From assembly GCF_007994075.1 (NCBI RefSeq), contig NZ_VIWU01000001.1, positions 6,014,001-6,078,000 on the forward strand: 64,000 bases of DNA, read 5' to 3'. Below, piece by piece: positions 24,868 to 34,022 of the stretch. The notes under the pieces were generated by a model that was given only the letters and a program-made list of their open reading frames with translations, had not been told where the DNA came from and did no database searches. Positions within the stretch are counted from its first letter, which is position 1; every line of letters starts with the position of its first letter. This DNA comes from Pseudonocardia hierapolitana. Lineage in GTDB: Bacteria; Actinomycetota; Actinomycetes; Mycobacteriales; Pseudonocardiaceae. Both the position numbers and the translations under genes were made by a program.

Positions 24868-25745
24868 CAGACCCTCCGCGCCGCGGTCCGGGCGAACAGG
24901 CCCTGTGGCCGCACCAACAGCACCGCGACGAGGATCGCCAGCGCCGCGAGCGCGACGAGCTCGCTGCCCAGGTACCCGCTGACGTAGGAGAGCAGCAACC
25001 CGATCGTCAGCCCGCCGACGACGGCGCCGCCGGGGGAGTCGAGCCCGCCCAGCACCGCGGCCACGAACCCGTAGACGATCACGACGTCCATGTAGGCGGG
25101 GAACACCAGGCTGCCGCCTGCGATGAGCAGCCCGGAGAGCGACCCGACGACCGCGGCGAGCGCCCAGCCCAGCGTCAGCATCCGGCCGACGCGCACGCCG
25201 AGCAGCCGCGAGACCTCCTGGCTGAACGCGGCGGCGCGCATCTTCAGGCCGAGGTCGGTGAAGCGGAAGAGCGCGACCAGCCCGAGCATCACGACGACCA
25301 CGGCGACGATCACGTAGATGCTGTTGGCGGTGAACGCGATGTTGACGCCGCCGACGGTGAAGCCGCGCAGGTCGAACGGGGCGGGGAAGGACCGGAAGGT
25401 CGAGCCGAACAGGATCGCGGCGAGCGCCTGCAGCGCCACGAACAGCCCGAGCGTGACGATCACGGCGTTGAGCTCCGGCCCGCCCTCGACCGGGCGGATG
25501 ACCAGCCGCTCGACCAGCGCCCCCAGGACGAGCCCCGCCAGCAGCGCCACGACGAGCCCGACCCAGTACGACTGCCCGGCCTCGATCACCGTGAGTGCGA
25601 GGTAGGTCGTGAACATGCCCATCGCGCCCTGGGCGAAGTTGACGATCCGCGTCGAGCGCCAGATCAGCACCAGGGCGAGCGCGAACGCGGCGTAGATCGC
25701 GCCCTGGCCGAGGCCCGTCAGCGTGATGTTGAGGAACTGCTGCAT
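24867..25745 (-). CDS. LivH-type ABC permease
   Basis: 292 residues. MQQFLNITLTGLGQGAIYAA and ALALVLIWRSTRIVNFAQGA followed by MGMFTTYLAL are the LivH signature; about eight membrane helices. It pairs with LivM to form the channel. Start follows the LivF-type ATPase gene by 12 bp; stop overlaps LivM. Confidence 0.9.
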   Translation of the reverse strand: MQQFLNITLTGLGQGAIYAAFALALVLIWRSTRIVNFAQGAMGMFTTYLALTVIEAGQSYWVGLVVALLAGLVLGALVERLVIRPVEGGPELNAVIVTLGLFVALQALAAILFGSTFRSFPAPFDLRGFTVGGVNIAFTANSIYVIVAVVVVMLGLVALFRFTDLGLKMRAAAFSQEVSRLLGVRVGRMLTLGWALAAVVGSLSGLLIAGGSLVFPAYMDVVIVYGFVAAVLGGLDSPGGAVVGGLTIGLLLSYVSGYLGSELVALAALAILVAVLLVRPQGLFARTAARRV

Positions 25746-25757
25746 CCCGCTGGCTCC

Positions 25758-26477
25758 CTAGAACCCGAGGTAGGCGTGGCGGAGGGCGTCGTCGGCCGCG
25801 AGGGTGGCCGCGCGGTCGCGGGCGACCACCCGGCCCAGGTTCAGCACGATCCCGACGTCGGCGATGGACAGGGCGCTTCGGGCGTTCTGCTCCACCAGCA
25901 GCACCGTGGTGCCCTCGGCGTCGACGAGGCCGCGCAGCAGCTCGAAGATCTGGGCCACGATCCGCGGCGCCAGCCCGAGCGACGGCTCGTCCAGCAGCAG
26001 GACCGACGGCCCGGTGAGCAGCGCCCGCCCGATCACGAGCATCTGCCGCTCGCCGCCGGAGAGCACGTGCGCGTCCTGGCGGCGGCGCTCCCGCAGCGGC
26101 GGGAACATCTCGTAGACCTGCGCCAGGCCCCGCCCGTCCCGGCGCCGCGACGCCCCCAGCATGGCCCCGAGCCGGAGGTTCTCCTCGACGGTCAGCTCGG
26201 TGATCACGCCGCGGCCCTCTGGGACGTGCGCGATGCCGGCGCGGGCGATCTCCTCGGTCGCGGACCGGGTGAGGTCGGCGCCGTCGAGCAGCACCTGCCC
26301 GGCAGACGGCCGCACCAGCCCCGAGATCGTGCGCAGCAGCGTGGTCTTCCCCGCCCCGTTCGCCCCCAGCACGGCGGTGATCTGCCCCGGCTCCGCGCCG
26401 AGATCGACCTCGTCCAGGGCGGTGACGGCGCCGTACGACGTGGTGAGCCCTCGCACCTCGAGGCTGCCGGTGCTCAC
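25758..26477 (-). CDS. LivF-type ABC ATP-binding protein
   Basis: 239 residues from GTG 26477. Walker A GANGAGKTT, ABC signature LSGGERQML, Walker B VLLLDEPSLGLAP followed by the H-loop-equivalent VEQN. IAHVPEGRGVITELTVEENL is diagnostic of LivF. It energises the HAAT importer together with LivG. Separated from the livG-type gene by a 91-bp gap that carries a 19-bp perfect inverted repeat. Confidence 0.92.
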   Translation of the reverse strand: MSTGSLEVRGLTTSYGAVTALDEVDLGAEPGQITAVLGANGAGKTTLLRTISGLVRPSAGQVLLDGADLTRSATEEIARAGIAHVPEGRGVITELTVEENLRLGAMLGASRRRDGRGLAQVYEMFPPLRERRRQDAHVLSGGERQMLVIGRALLTGPSVLLLDEPSLGLAPRIVAQIFELLRGLVDAEGTTVLLVEQNARSALSIADVGIVLNLGRVVARDRAATLAADDALRHAYLGF

Positions 26478-26494
26478 GCCGCGGCTCCGGGGGA

Positions 26495-26549
26495 GTTCAG
26501 GAAAGCCACATTCAGGGCCCCGGAGTACAGGAATGTGGCTTTCCTGAAC
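26495..26549. repeat. 19-bp perfect inverted repeat between livG and livF types
   Basis: Arms 26495-26513 and 26531-26549 are exact complements (GTTCAGGAAAGCCACATTC) around a 17-base loop. Flanking CCGGGGG/CCCCCGG bases extend the stem with one bulge. It is AT-richer than the genes. It looks like a dispersed palindromic repeat or an intra-operon mRNA hairpin. Confidence 0.85.
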
Positions 26550-26568
26550 CCCCGGGGCGTCGTCGCGA

Positions 26569-27357
26569 TCATGAACGCGCCGCCTCCTCACCCAGGTACG
26601 CGTCGATGACCGCCTGGTCGTCCCGCACCTTGTCCGGGGTGCCGTCGGCCACCACCCGGCCGAAGTCGAGGACGGTGATGCGGTCGCAGACGCCCATCAC
26701 GAGGTCCATGTGGTGCTCCACCAGCACCACCGACATCCGGGCGGTGAGCCCCCGGATCAGCTCGCCCAGCTCGGCCATCTCGTCGGCGCCCAGCCCGCTC
26801 GCCGGCTCGTCGAGCAGCAGCAGGTCGGGTTCCGCGGCGAGGGCGCGGGCCAGCGCCACCCGCTTCTGCACGGCGTAGGGCAGGCTGCCGGGCAGCCGGT
26901 CGGCGTAGCCGTCGGCGCCCAGCTCCGCGAGGGCGGCCATGGCGCGCTCGCGCAGGGCGCGCTCGTCGCGGTCGGAGCGGGCCAGCGCGAAGAGCGAGGC
27001 GGCGAACCCGGCGCGGCGATGACGGTCGGCGCCGACCATCACGTTCTCCGCCACCGTCAGGCCGCGGAACAGGCCGACGCCCTGCAGCGTGCGGGCGACG
27101 CCCATCGCGGCGAGCCGGTGCGGGCGCAGGTCGCGTACCGGGCGGCCGTGGCGCAGGACCTGGCCGGTGTCGGGTCGCACGAAGCCGCAGCAGACGTTGA
27201 ACAGGGTGGTCTTGCCCGCCCCGTTCGGTCCGATCACCCCGTGCACGGCGCCCGCGGTGACGGCGAGCGAGACGTCGTCGAGCGCCACGAGCCCGCCGAA
27301 CCGCACGCCGGCCCCCGCCACCGCGAACACCGGGATCTCTTCGGCGGGCGGCTTCAC
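26569..27357 (-). CDS. LivG-type ABC ATP-binding protein
   Basis: 262 residues from GTG 27357 (GGAGG 9 nt upstream). Walker A GPNGAGKTT, family motif MGVARTLQGVGLFRGLTVAE, Walker B LLLLDEPASGLG and EHHMDLVMGVCDRITVLDFG, all typical LivG. The signature LSGGQ is altered to LPYAVQKRVALARAL, as is common in LivG proteins. First gene of the operon, divergent from the PucR regulator. Confidence 0.92.
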   Translation of the reverse strand: MKPPAEEIPVFAVAGAGVRFGGLVALDDVSLAVTAGAVHGVIGPNGAGKTTLFNVCCGFVRPDTGQVLRHGRPVRDLRPHRLAAMGVARTLQGVGLFRGLTVAENVMVGADRHRRAGFAASLFALARSDRDERALRERAMAALAELGADGYADRLPGSLPYAVQKRVALARALAAEPDLLLLDEPASGLGADEMAELGELIRGLTARMSVVLVEHHMDLVMGVCDRITVLDFGRVVADGTPDKVRDDQAVIDAYLGEEAARS

Positions 27358-27400
27358 GGAGTGCGTCCTCCCGGGTGGCAGCGGTGACCCGGTTCACACC

Positions 27401-27473
27401 TTGGGCGCAGCGCCCAACGAGCGCCATGGGCGGGCCGCCCAAGATCCCGCCCGCGAATCTGGGCGGTGCGCCC
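27401..27473. promoter_or_regulatory. Three GGGCG-N-CGCCC palindromes in the liv/pucR gap
   Basis: 27401-27417 (TTGGGCGC-A-GCGCCCAA, 8-bp arms), 27427-27441 (TGGGCGG-G-CCGCCCA, 7-bp arms) and 27461-27473 (GGGCG-GTG-CGCCC). All lie between the divergent livG-type and pucR-type genes and share one core, as expected for a multi-site operator. Confidence 0.55.
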
Positions 27474-27517
27474 GTAGGGGCTGGACTGTGCTGTGCGCTC
27501 TGCTGCACAGTGCCGGG

Positions 27518-28747
27518 ATGTTGCCCACCGGGCGCCCGGGCCGTCGGCTGCGGCCGGCCGCGGACGAGGCGCTGCGGATGCTGGGTACCGCGCTGCTCGA
27601 CGACATCGACGGGCTCGCCGACCGGCTCACCGTGCTCGTGCTGCAACGCGAGCCGGTCTACGCCGAGCGCGACATGATCGAGGAGTTGCGCGCCGCGTGC
27701 CGGGCCAACCTCGAGCGGGGCGTCCAGGTGGTCGCCGACCAGGTGCCCGACGGCGTGGACCCGCAGGACACGTCCTGCGACACCGGGCGGCGGCGGGCCC
27801 GCGCGGGCGTGCCCCTCGAGGTCGTGCTGCGCGCCTACCGGCTGGGCGGCCGCGTACTCTGGGAGGCGCTGCTGGAGGTGTCGCGCCGCCGGTTCGCAGG
27901 CGCGCACGACGAGGCGCTGCTGGACGCGGCGAGCTACGTCTGGCGGGTCAACGACAGCAGCTCGTCGGCGCTCGTGCAGGCCTACCGCCAGGAGGAGCTG
28001 CGGCTGCAGAGCCACGACCTGGGCCGCCGCCACGCCGTGCTCGACGGGCTCATCGAGGGCCGCGGAGGCGACCCGGCCTTCCTGCGCGACGCCGCGACCG
28101 TGCTCGGGCTCCCGGAGACGGGGCCGGTGCTGTGCATCGTCGCCCCCGTCGACCCGTCGGGGGAGGACGCGCTGCGCGGGCCGCAGGAGGTGCTCGCGGC
28201 CGTCGGCATCGCGTCGGCGTGGTTCCTGCGCCCCCGCGACGAGGTGGGCGTCGCCGCGCTCGGGAACCGTTCCCCGCAGGTGGCCGTGGACGCGCTGCGT
28301 CCGTGTGCGGCCGGCCGGGTGGGCGTCTCCCCGGTCGTCGACGGGCTGGGCGCCCTCGACACCGGCTACCGGCTCGCGCACACCGCCGCCCGCACCCTCG
28401 CGGCTCCCGGCCTCGCGGTGCTGGACGAGCGGCTCCCCGAGGCCCTGCTCGCCGACAGCCCCGAGCTCGCCCCGCGCGTGGTGCGGGCCGGCCTCGGCGG
28501 CCTGCTCGACCTGCCGACCGCCGACCGGGACTCGCTCCTGCAGACCCTCGAGCAGCTGCTCGCCGCAGGCGGCTCACCCACCCACGCGGCCTCCGCGCTC
28601 TTCTGCCACCGCAACACCGTGATCTACCGGATGCGCCGCATCGAGGCCGCCACCGGGCGCTCCCTCGGCGACCCCCGGGACCGCCTGCTCCTCACCCTCG
28701 GCCTCCTGGCGGCCAAGATCATTCCGATATCGCGCTCAGCGCCCTGA
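27518..28747 (+). CDS. PucR-family transcriptional regulator
   Basis: 409 residues from ATG 27518. The C-terminal PucR/CdaR helix-turn-helix is clear: LAAGGSPTHAASALFCHRNT followed by VIYRMRRIEAATGRSL. Upstream parts are a helical sensor-like region (residues ~20-180) and a GGDEF-like central fold (GPVLCIVAPVDPSG). Such regulators respond to purines, amino acids or other nitrogen compounds. Divergent from the liv-type operon with three palindromes between them, so control of that importer is likely. Confidence 0.88.
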   Translation: MLPTGRPGRRLRPAADEALRMLGTALLDDIDGLADRLTVLVLQREPVYAERDMIEELRAACRANLERGVQVVADQVPDGVDPQDTSCDTGRRRARAGVPLEVVLRAYRLGGRVLWEALLEVSRRRFAGAHDEALLDAASYVWRVNDSSSSALVQAYRQEELRLQSHDLGRRHAVLDGLIEGRGGDPAFLRDAATVLGLPETGPVLCIVAPVDPSGEDALRGPQEVLAAVGIASAWFLRPRDEVGVAALGNRSPQVAVDALRPCAAGRVGVSPVVDGLGALDTGYRLAHTAARTLAAPGLAVLDERLPEALLADSPELAPRVVRAGLGGLLDLPTADRDSLLQTLEQLLAAGGSPTHAASALFCHRNTVIYRMRRIEAATGRSLGDPRDRLLLTLGLLAAKIIPISRSAP

Positions 28748-28987
28748 GCAGGGCGGAGCCCGTGGTCTCGCAACGATCGACCGTTCTGGGATGCGCGGGA
28801 TCGCCCCCTAGAGGGCGATGAGCGGGGATCTCGGAAGGATCATGCTCGGGGAGCCGATCGGTGGTCGGATACCCTGATCCCCGCCCGAGCGACGCGGCCG
28901 CCGAGGAACCCGCCGCGCGTCGTGGACGTTCACCGGATGCCCGCCGACGCGACTGCCGGGCGCCCACGGAGAGAGGAACCGGCATCC

Positions 28988-29965
28988 ATGGCCCTGCTAC
29001 CGCTGGTGAACGCGCTGGTTCGCCCGCTCGTCCCGCGGAGCCTCCGGCCACTGGTCGCGGAGAAGGCGTACACGGCGCGCGCACTCGCTGAGGGCGGCCC
29101 CGCCACGTTCGCCGCGGTCGCCCAGGCGTGGCGCCCGCACATGGCGGCATCCGCGCTCGCCGGCGCCGTCCTGCTGGCCACCCGCCCCCGCACCCGCGTG
29201 CTCGCCGCCGGCCTCGCGGCGGCCGGGCTGGCCGCCGGTGCGCCCGTAGGGCGGCGCGCCGCCCGAAAGCCCGGCGCGGCACCGGGGCCGGGCGACGTCA
29301 CCGTCGTCACCGCCAACGTGCGGCACGGCAGCGCCGACACCGGCGCGCTCGCCGCGCTGGTGGCCGACGAGCGCCCCGACTTCGTGGTGCTGCCCGAGGC
29401 GGGGGCCGACTTCCGCGACAAGCTCATGCCGTTGCTCGCCGGGCTCGGCTACCGCGCCTGGGTGGCCTCGGGCGGCAGGCGCCGCGACGGCGGCGACGTC
29501 GTCCTGCTGGTGGGCGAGCGCGCGGGTGACGTGCGGGTCCGGCCGGGCCACGGGATGCGGCTGCCCCACCTCGAGGCCACCGGCGGGATCCTGGGAGAAC
29601 GCACCCTCTACGCCGTGCACCCCACCGCGCCGATGTCGCGGCGCAGCACCGCCTGGTGGCACGACGAGCTGGCGCTCATCGGGAGCTGGTGCTCGGGCCC
29701 GGTGGCGCCGCTGGTGGCAGGCGACTTCAACGCCACGCTCGACCACCCCGCCCTGCGCGCAGCGCTCGGCCGCTGCCGCAGCGCCGCCGACGGCACGGGG
29801 CGCGGCCTGGCCGGCACGTTCCCGGCGGGCGTTCCCCGCTGGCTCGGCATCCAGATCGACCACGTGCTGGTGCCCGCCGACGCCGTCACCACCCGGTTCG
29901 AGGTGCTCGACCTCACCGGCAGCGATCACCGTGCCGTGCTCGCGCGCCTCCGCCTGACCGGCTGA
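28988..29965 (+). CDS. Endonuclease/exonuclease/phosphatase-family membrane protein
   Basis: 325 residues. N-terminal ~100 residues contain two hydrophobic segments and a basic linker. The EEP domain follows: DVTVVTANVRHGSADTG, DFVVLPEAG, LVAGDFNATLDHPALRAAL, IQIDHVLVP and GSDHRAVLARL, giving all metal and catalytic residues (Asn, Glu, Asp-Asn, Asp-His). These enzymes act on phosphodiesters; the substrate, nucleic acid, lipid or inositol phosphate, is unknown. ATG 28988 is preceded by GAGAGG. The 240-bp gap upstream shows no further gene. Confidence 0.85.
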   Translation: MALLPLVNALVRPLVPRSLRPLVAEKAYTARALAEGGPATFAAVAQAWRPHMAASALAGAVLLATRPRTRVLAAGLAAAGLAAGAPVGRRAARKPGAAPGPGDVTVVTANVRHGSADTGALAALVADERPDFVVLPEAGADFRDKLMPLLAGLGYRAWVASGGRRRDGGDVVLLVGERAGDVRVRPGHGMRLPHLEATGGILGERTLYAVHPTAPMSRRSTAWWHDELALIGSWCSGPVAPLVAGDFNATLDHPALRAALGRCRSAADGTGRGLAGTFPAGVPRWLGIQIDHVLVPADAVTTRFEVLDLTGSDHRAVLARLRLTG

Positions 29966-29970
29966 CGCGG

Positions 29971-30432
29971 CTACGCGTCGATCACCTGGCCGACGCGCAC
30001 GGCGTTGCCTGCCGGGTCGACCACGGTGAACTCGCGCATCCCCCACGGCTTGTCCTCGATCTCGTGGAGCCGCACCAGCCGTTCGCCCGCGGCGATCCGG
30101 GCGCGGAGCTCGGTCGTCAGCTCGGGCGTGAGGCCGCTCGCCGGGGCCGGGTACAGGACGCCCTCGCGGGCGAGTTCGGCGCGCAGCGAGTCGTGGAGGG
30201 CCTGCGGGTCGGTGACCCGCAGGTAGATGCTTCCCGCGGTCACGTGCGGGTCGTGCTCCGGGAACCGGGCCAGGTGCAGCTCGGTCGACGGCCTCCGGTG
30301 CAGGATCACGTAGTCGTCGTAGCGCGACCCGACCTCGAACCCGAGCCGGGCGTAGAACCCGGCCGCCTCGTCGAGGTCGAGCACCGTCAGGATCGGGACC
30401 GCGCGTTCCCGATCGTCGCCCGTGTCGGTCAC
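29971..30432 (-). CDS. VOC/bleomycin-resistance-like protein
   Basis: 153 residues, GTG 30432 overlapping the stop of the FAD-monooxygenase gene (GTGA). VPILTVLDLDEAAGFYARLG, HRRPSTELHLARFPEHDP and REFTVVDPAGNAVRVGQ fit the bleomycin-resistance/glyoxalase superfamily. It may bind or detoxify a compound handled by the coupled monooxygenase. Substrate unknown. Confidence 0.85.
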   Translation of the reverse strand: MTDTGDDRERAVPILTVLDLDEAAGFYARLGFEVGSRYDDYVILHRRPSTELHLARFPEHDPHVTAGSIYLRVTDPQALHDSLRAELAREGVLYPAPASGLTPELTTELRARIAAGERLVRLHEIEDKPWGMREFTVVDPAGNAVRVGQVIDA

Positions 30433-31595
30433 ACCGCGATGCTGCCACGGACGTCGAACCGGTACTGCGCGGCGAGCGACCGCACGGCGAGGGCCGAGGG
30501 GACGCGGCGCAGCAGCGCGTCGCGCAGCCTGCCGCGCCACCCGGTGAGGCCGAGCAACCGGTGCATGCGGCGGCACTCGCGCTGGAGATGCGACGTGCGG
30601 GGCCGCCGGATCGCGTCGTAGCCCCGCAGCGCGGCAGGCACGCCGGCCGCGGAGGCCCCGTCGAGCACGGCACCCAGCATCACGGCGTCCTCGAACGCCT
30701 GGCAGGCGCCCTGCCCGAGGTCCGGGGTCATCGCGTGGGCGGCGTCGCCGAGCAGCGCGACGCGGCCGACGGCCATGGTGGGCAGCGGGTGGACCAGCTG
30801 CTGGGTCTCCACGACGTGCACGGTCTCGGCCGGCGTGGCGTCGAGGAGCGCGACGGTCGACGGGTGCCATCCGGAACGGCGATCGCGCAGCCAGCGGTGC
30901 CGGTCCGCGGGATCGGCCGGGGCCGTGCCGTGCCACGTCGTGTACCAGTAGACGCCGCCGTCGGCGAGCGGCAGGCAGCCGAAGCGGTCGCCGGTGTGGT
31001 GGTCGACGAGCTCTCCCACCGGCAGCGGGACACCCGCCGGTGCAGCAGGGGCGATCGCGCGCGCCGCGTACTCGCCGGACCCCGCGAGGCCGGGGTGATC
31101 GGGCAGCAGCGCGGACCGCAGCCTGCTGTGGGCGCCGTCGGCGACGACGACGGCGTCGGCGTGCACGGGGCCACCACCCGTGCGGAGCTCGACGTGGTCC
31201 CCGGCGTCGTACAGCGCCGTGGCGGGCGTTCCGGTGAGCACGATCCCCGGCGCCAGCGCGTCGGCGAGCAGGCCGTGCAGCCAGGAGCGGCGGACGACGA
31301 CGAGCGGCGCCCCGGCGCGCTCCTGCACGGCGGCCAGATCGGCGGTGACCAGCGGGTTCCCGTGCCGGTCCCGCATCCCGCCGTCGGAGTCGAGGGGACC
31401 GGCCTGTGCCCGCACCGGCCCCCCGAGCCCGAGCGCGTCGAGCGCGAGCACGCCGTTGGGCATGATCCCGATGCCCGCCCCCGTCTCGCGCAGCGCGGGC
31501 GCCCGCTCCAGCACGGTGACGGTGTGCCCGGCCCGGTCCGCGGCCACCGCCGCCGCCAGCCCGCCGAGCCCTGCCCCGATCACGGCGACGTGCAT
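30429..31595 (-). CDS. FAD-dependent monooxygenase (aromatic hydroxylase class)
   Basis: 388 residues. FAD-binding MHVAVIGAGLGGLAAAVAAD, the DG motif in VVVADGAHSRLRSAL, and the FAD ribityl motif VALLGDAAHAMTPDLGQGAC. This is class A flavoprotein monooxygenase (salicylate or p-hydroxybenzoate hydroxylase-like, also FAD-dependent urate hydroxylase-like). GGGGGA lies before ATG 31595. Divergent from a TetR gene with two operator-like palindromes between, so inducible by substrate. Substrate unknown. Confidence 0.88.
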   Translation of the reverse strand: MHVAVIGAGLGGLAAAVAADRAGHTVTVLERAPALRETGAGIGIMPNGVLALDALGLGGPVRAQAGPLDSDGGMRDRHGNPLVTADLAAVQERAGAPLVVVRRSWLHGLLADALAPGIVLTGTPATALYDAGDHVELRTGGGPVHADAVVVADGAHSRLRSALLPDHPGLAGSGEYAARAIAPAAPAGVPLPVGELVDHHTGDRFGCLPLADGGVYWYTTWHGTAPADPADRHRWLRDRRSGWHPSTVALLDATPAETVHVVETQQLVHPLPTMAVGRVALLGDAAHAMTPDLGQGACQAFEDAVMLGAVLDGASAAGVPAALRGYDAIRRPRTSHLQRECRRMHRLLGLTGWRGRLRDALLRRVPSALAVRSLAAQYRFDVRGSIAV

Positions 31596-31603
31596 GCTTC
31601 CCC

Positions 31604-31655
31604 CTCTACATCTGTAGAGTCGGATCGTACCCGATCTGGTTCTACAAGACGTAGA
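31604..31655. promoter_or_regulatory. Two TetR operator-like palindromes
   Basis: 31604-31619 is CTCTACA-TC-TGTAGAG (perfect 7-bp arms); 31641-31655 is TCTAC-AAGAC-GTAGA. Both lie in the 66-bp gap between the divergent monooxygenase and tetR genes and share the CTAC/GTAG half-site. Confidence 0.7.
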
Positions 31656-31661
31656 GGTTTT

Positions 31662-32270
31662 ATGTCCGACCGCCGCACCGAGATCCTCGACGGCGCCCTG
31701 CACGTGCTGGCCGAGCGCGGCATGCGGGGGCTCACCCACCGCGCCGTGGACGCTGCGGCCGGCATCCCCCCGGGCAGCACGTCGTACTACTTCCGCAGCC
31801 GTTCCGCGCTGGTCGCGGGCTGTGTCGAGCGGCTGCTGGAGCTCGACTTCGCGGTCGAGGGGCGGGTCGTCTCGACCGTCGAACGCGAGGGGCGCGGGCT
31901 GGTCGAGGCGCTCGTCGACGCCGCCATCGCGTTGGTCACGACCCAGCGGTACCGCACCGTGGCCCGATACGAGCTGAACCTCGCCGCGCTGCGCGACCCG
32001 CAGCTGAAGGAGGCGTTGCTGCGCGCAGGCGACACCGTCAGGGCGTTCGCCGCGGACGTGCTGCGGGGGCACGGTGCCACCGACGCCGACCGTTCCGCCG
32101 AGGAGATCACGGCCACGCTGGACGGCCTGATGTTCACCGCGCTCGTCCGCGGCCCGTGCGAGCCGGCAGCCCTCGCGGCCGTGTTCGGGCCGGCGCTGGA
32201 GCGGGCGCTGCGGGCCCAACCGGGCGTAGCCGTCCCAAGGGACGTGGCGCAGGACACGGAGGAGTCGTAG
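31662..32270 (+). CDS. TetR-family regulator
   Basis: 202 residues. N-terminal HTH: ILDGALHVLAERGMRGLTHR, then AVDAAAGIPPGSTSYYFRSR. The PPGSTSYYF form is typical of the subfamily that regulates divergent oxidoreductases. The C-terminal domain is helical (TQRYRTVARYELNLAALRDP). The two palindromes upstream are its probable operators, serving itself and the monooxygenase/VOC pair. Confidence 0.9.
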   Translation: MSDRRTEILDGALHVLAERGMRGLTHRAVDAAAGIPPGSTSYYFRSRSALVAGCVERLLELDFAVEGRVVSTVEREGRGLVEALVDAAIALVTTQRYRTVARYELNLAALRDPQLKEALLRAGDTVRAFAADVLRGHGATDADRSAEEITATLDGLMFTALVRGPCEPAALAAVFGPALERALRAQPGVAVPRDVAQDTEES

Positions 32271-32308
32271 GGTCCGCGAGATCGTCCCAGTCGCTGCGGA
32301 GGGCCGGC

Positions 32309-33309
<1,001 letters not shown>

Positions 33310-33310
<1 letters not shown>

Positions 33311-33957
33311 TGGCCGCCCCCGACGAGTTCGCCGTGATCGACGCGGCCGCGGTCGAGCGCTGGATCCGCGCGTTCGCGGCCGCCATCGCCGAGAACGAGC
33401 AGGAGCTCACCCGGCTCGACTCGGCGATCGGCGACGCCGACCACGGCGCCAACATGAACCGCGGTTTCAAGGCGGTGATCGCGAAGCTCGACACGGCCTC
33501 CCCGGACGATCCGGCCGCCCTGCTGAAGCAGGTCGGCATGACGCTCGTCAGCACCGTCGGCGGTGCCAGCGGCCCGCTGTACGGCACGTTCTTCCTGCGG
33601 ATGGCCACCGCGATCGGCGACGCAGGCACGCTCGACCAGAAGCTGTTCGCCGCGGCCCTGCGGGCGGGCGTCGACGGCGTGGTCGCGCGCGGCAAGGCCG
33701 AGGCGGGCGACAAGACGATGTACGACGCGCTCGCCCCCGCCGTCGACGCCCTCGACGCCGCGCTCGGCGGGGAGGACACGGGGGGCGCGCTGCGGGCCGC
33801 CGCGGACGCCGCAGCGCAGGGCCGCGACGCCACCACCCCGATGCAGGCCCGCAAGGGCCGCGCCAGCTACCTGGGCGAGCGCAGCGTGGGCCACCAGGAC
33901 CCCGGCGCAACGTCGGCCGCCCTGCTCCTGCAGACGGCGGCGGACACGCTCGGATGA
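33310..33957 (+). CDS. dhaL: Dihydroxyacetone kinase subunit DhaL
   Basis: 215 residues. ADP/metal site in LDSAIGDADHGANMNRGF, nucleotide loop VSTVGGASGPLYGTFF, and GDKTMYDALAPAVDAL. DhaL carries a tightly bound ADP that is rephosphorylated by DhaM. Overlaps dhaK (TGATG) and, at its stop, a 22-codon mini-ORF that reaches dhaM. Confidence 0.95.
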
Positions 33958-34022
33958 GCCTGCCGCCGCTCACGCCCCACCGCAGCACGGCCACCGTGCT
34001 GCAGAACGGGGTGGCGGCGTGA
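33954..34022 (+). other. 22-codon mini-ORF bridging dhaL and dhaM
   Basis: ATG 33954 overlaps the dhaL stop (ATGA); its own stop at 34020-34022 overlaps the dhaM GTG (GTGA). It would encode MSLPPLTPHRSTATVLQNGV plus two alanines. It may serve only to carry ribosomes from dhaL to dhaM; no domain is recognised. Confidence 0.4.

Noticed and set aside
24780..26609. 609-residue plus-strand frame over the liv-type operon
   Set aside because: Antisense shadow of livH/livF-type genes; extreme His/Arg/Gln/Asp composition and no motifs.
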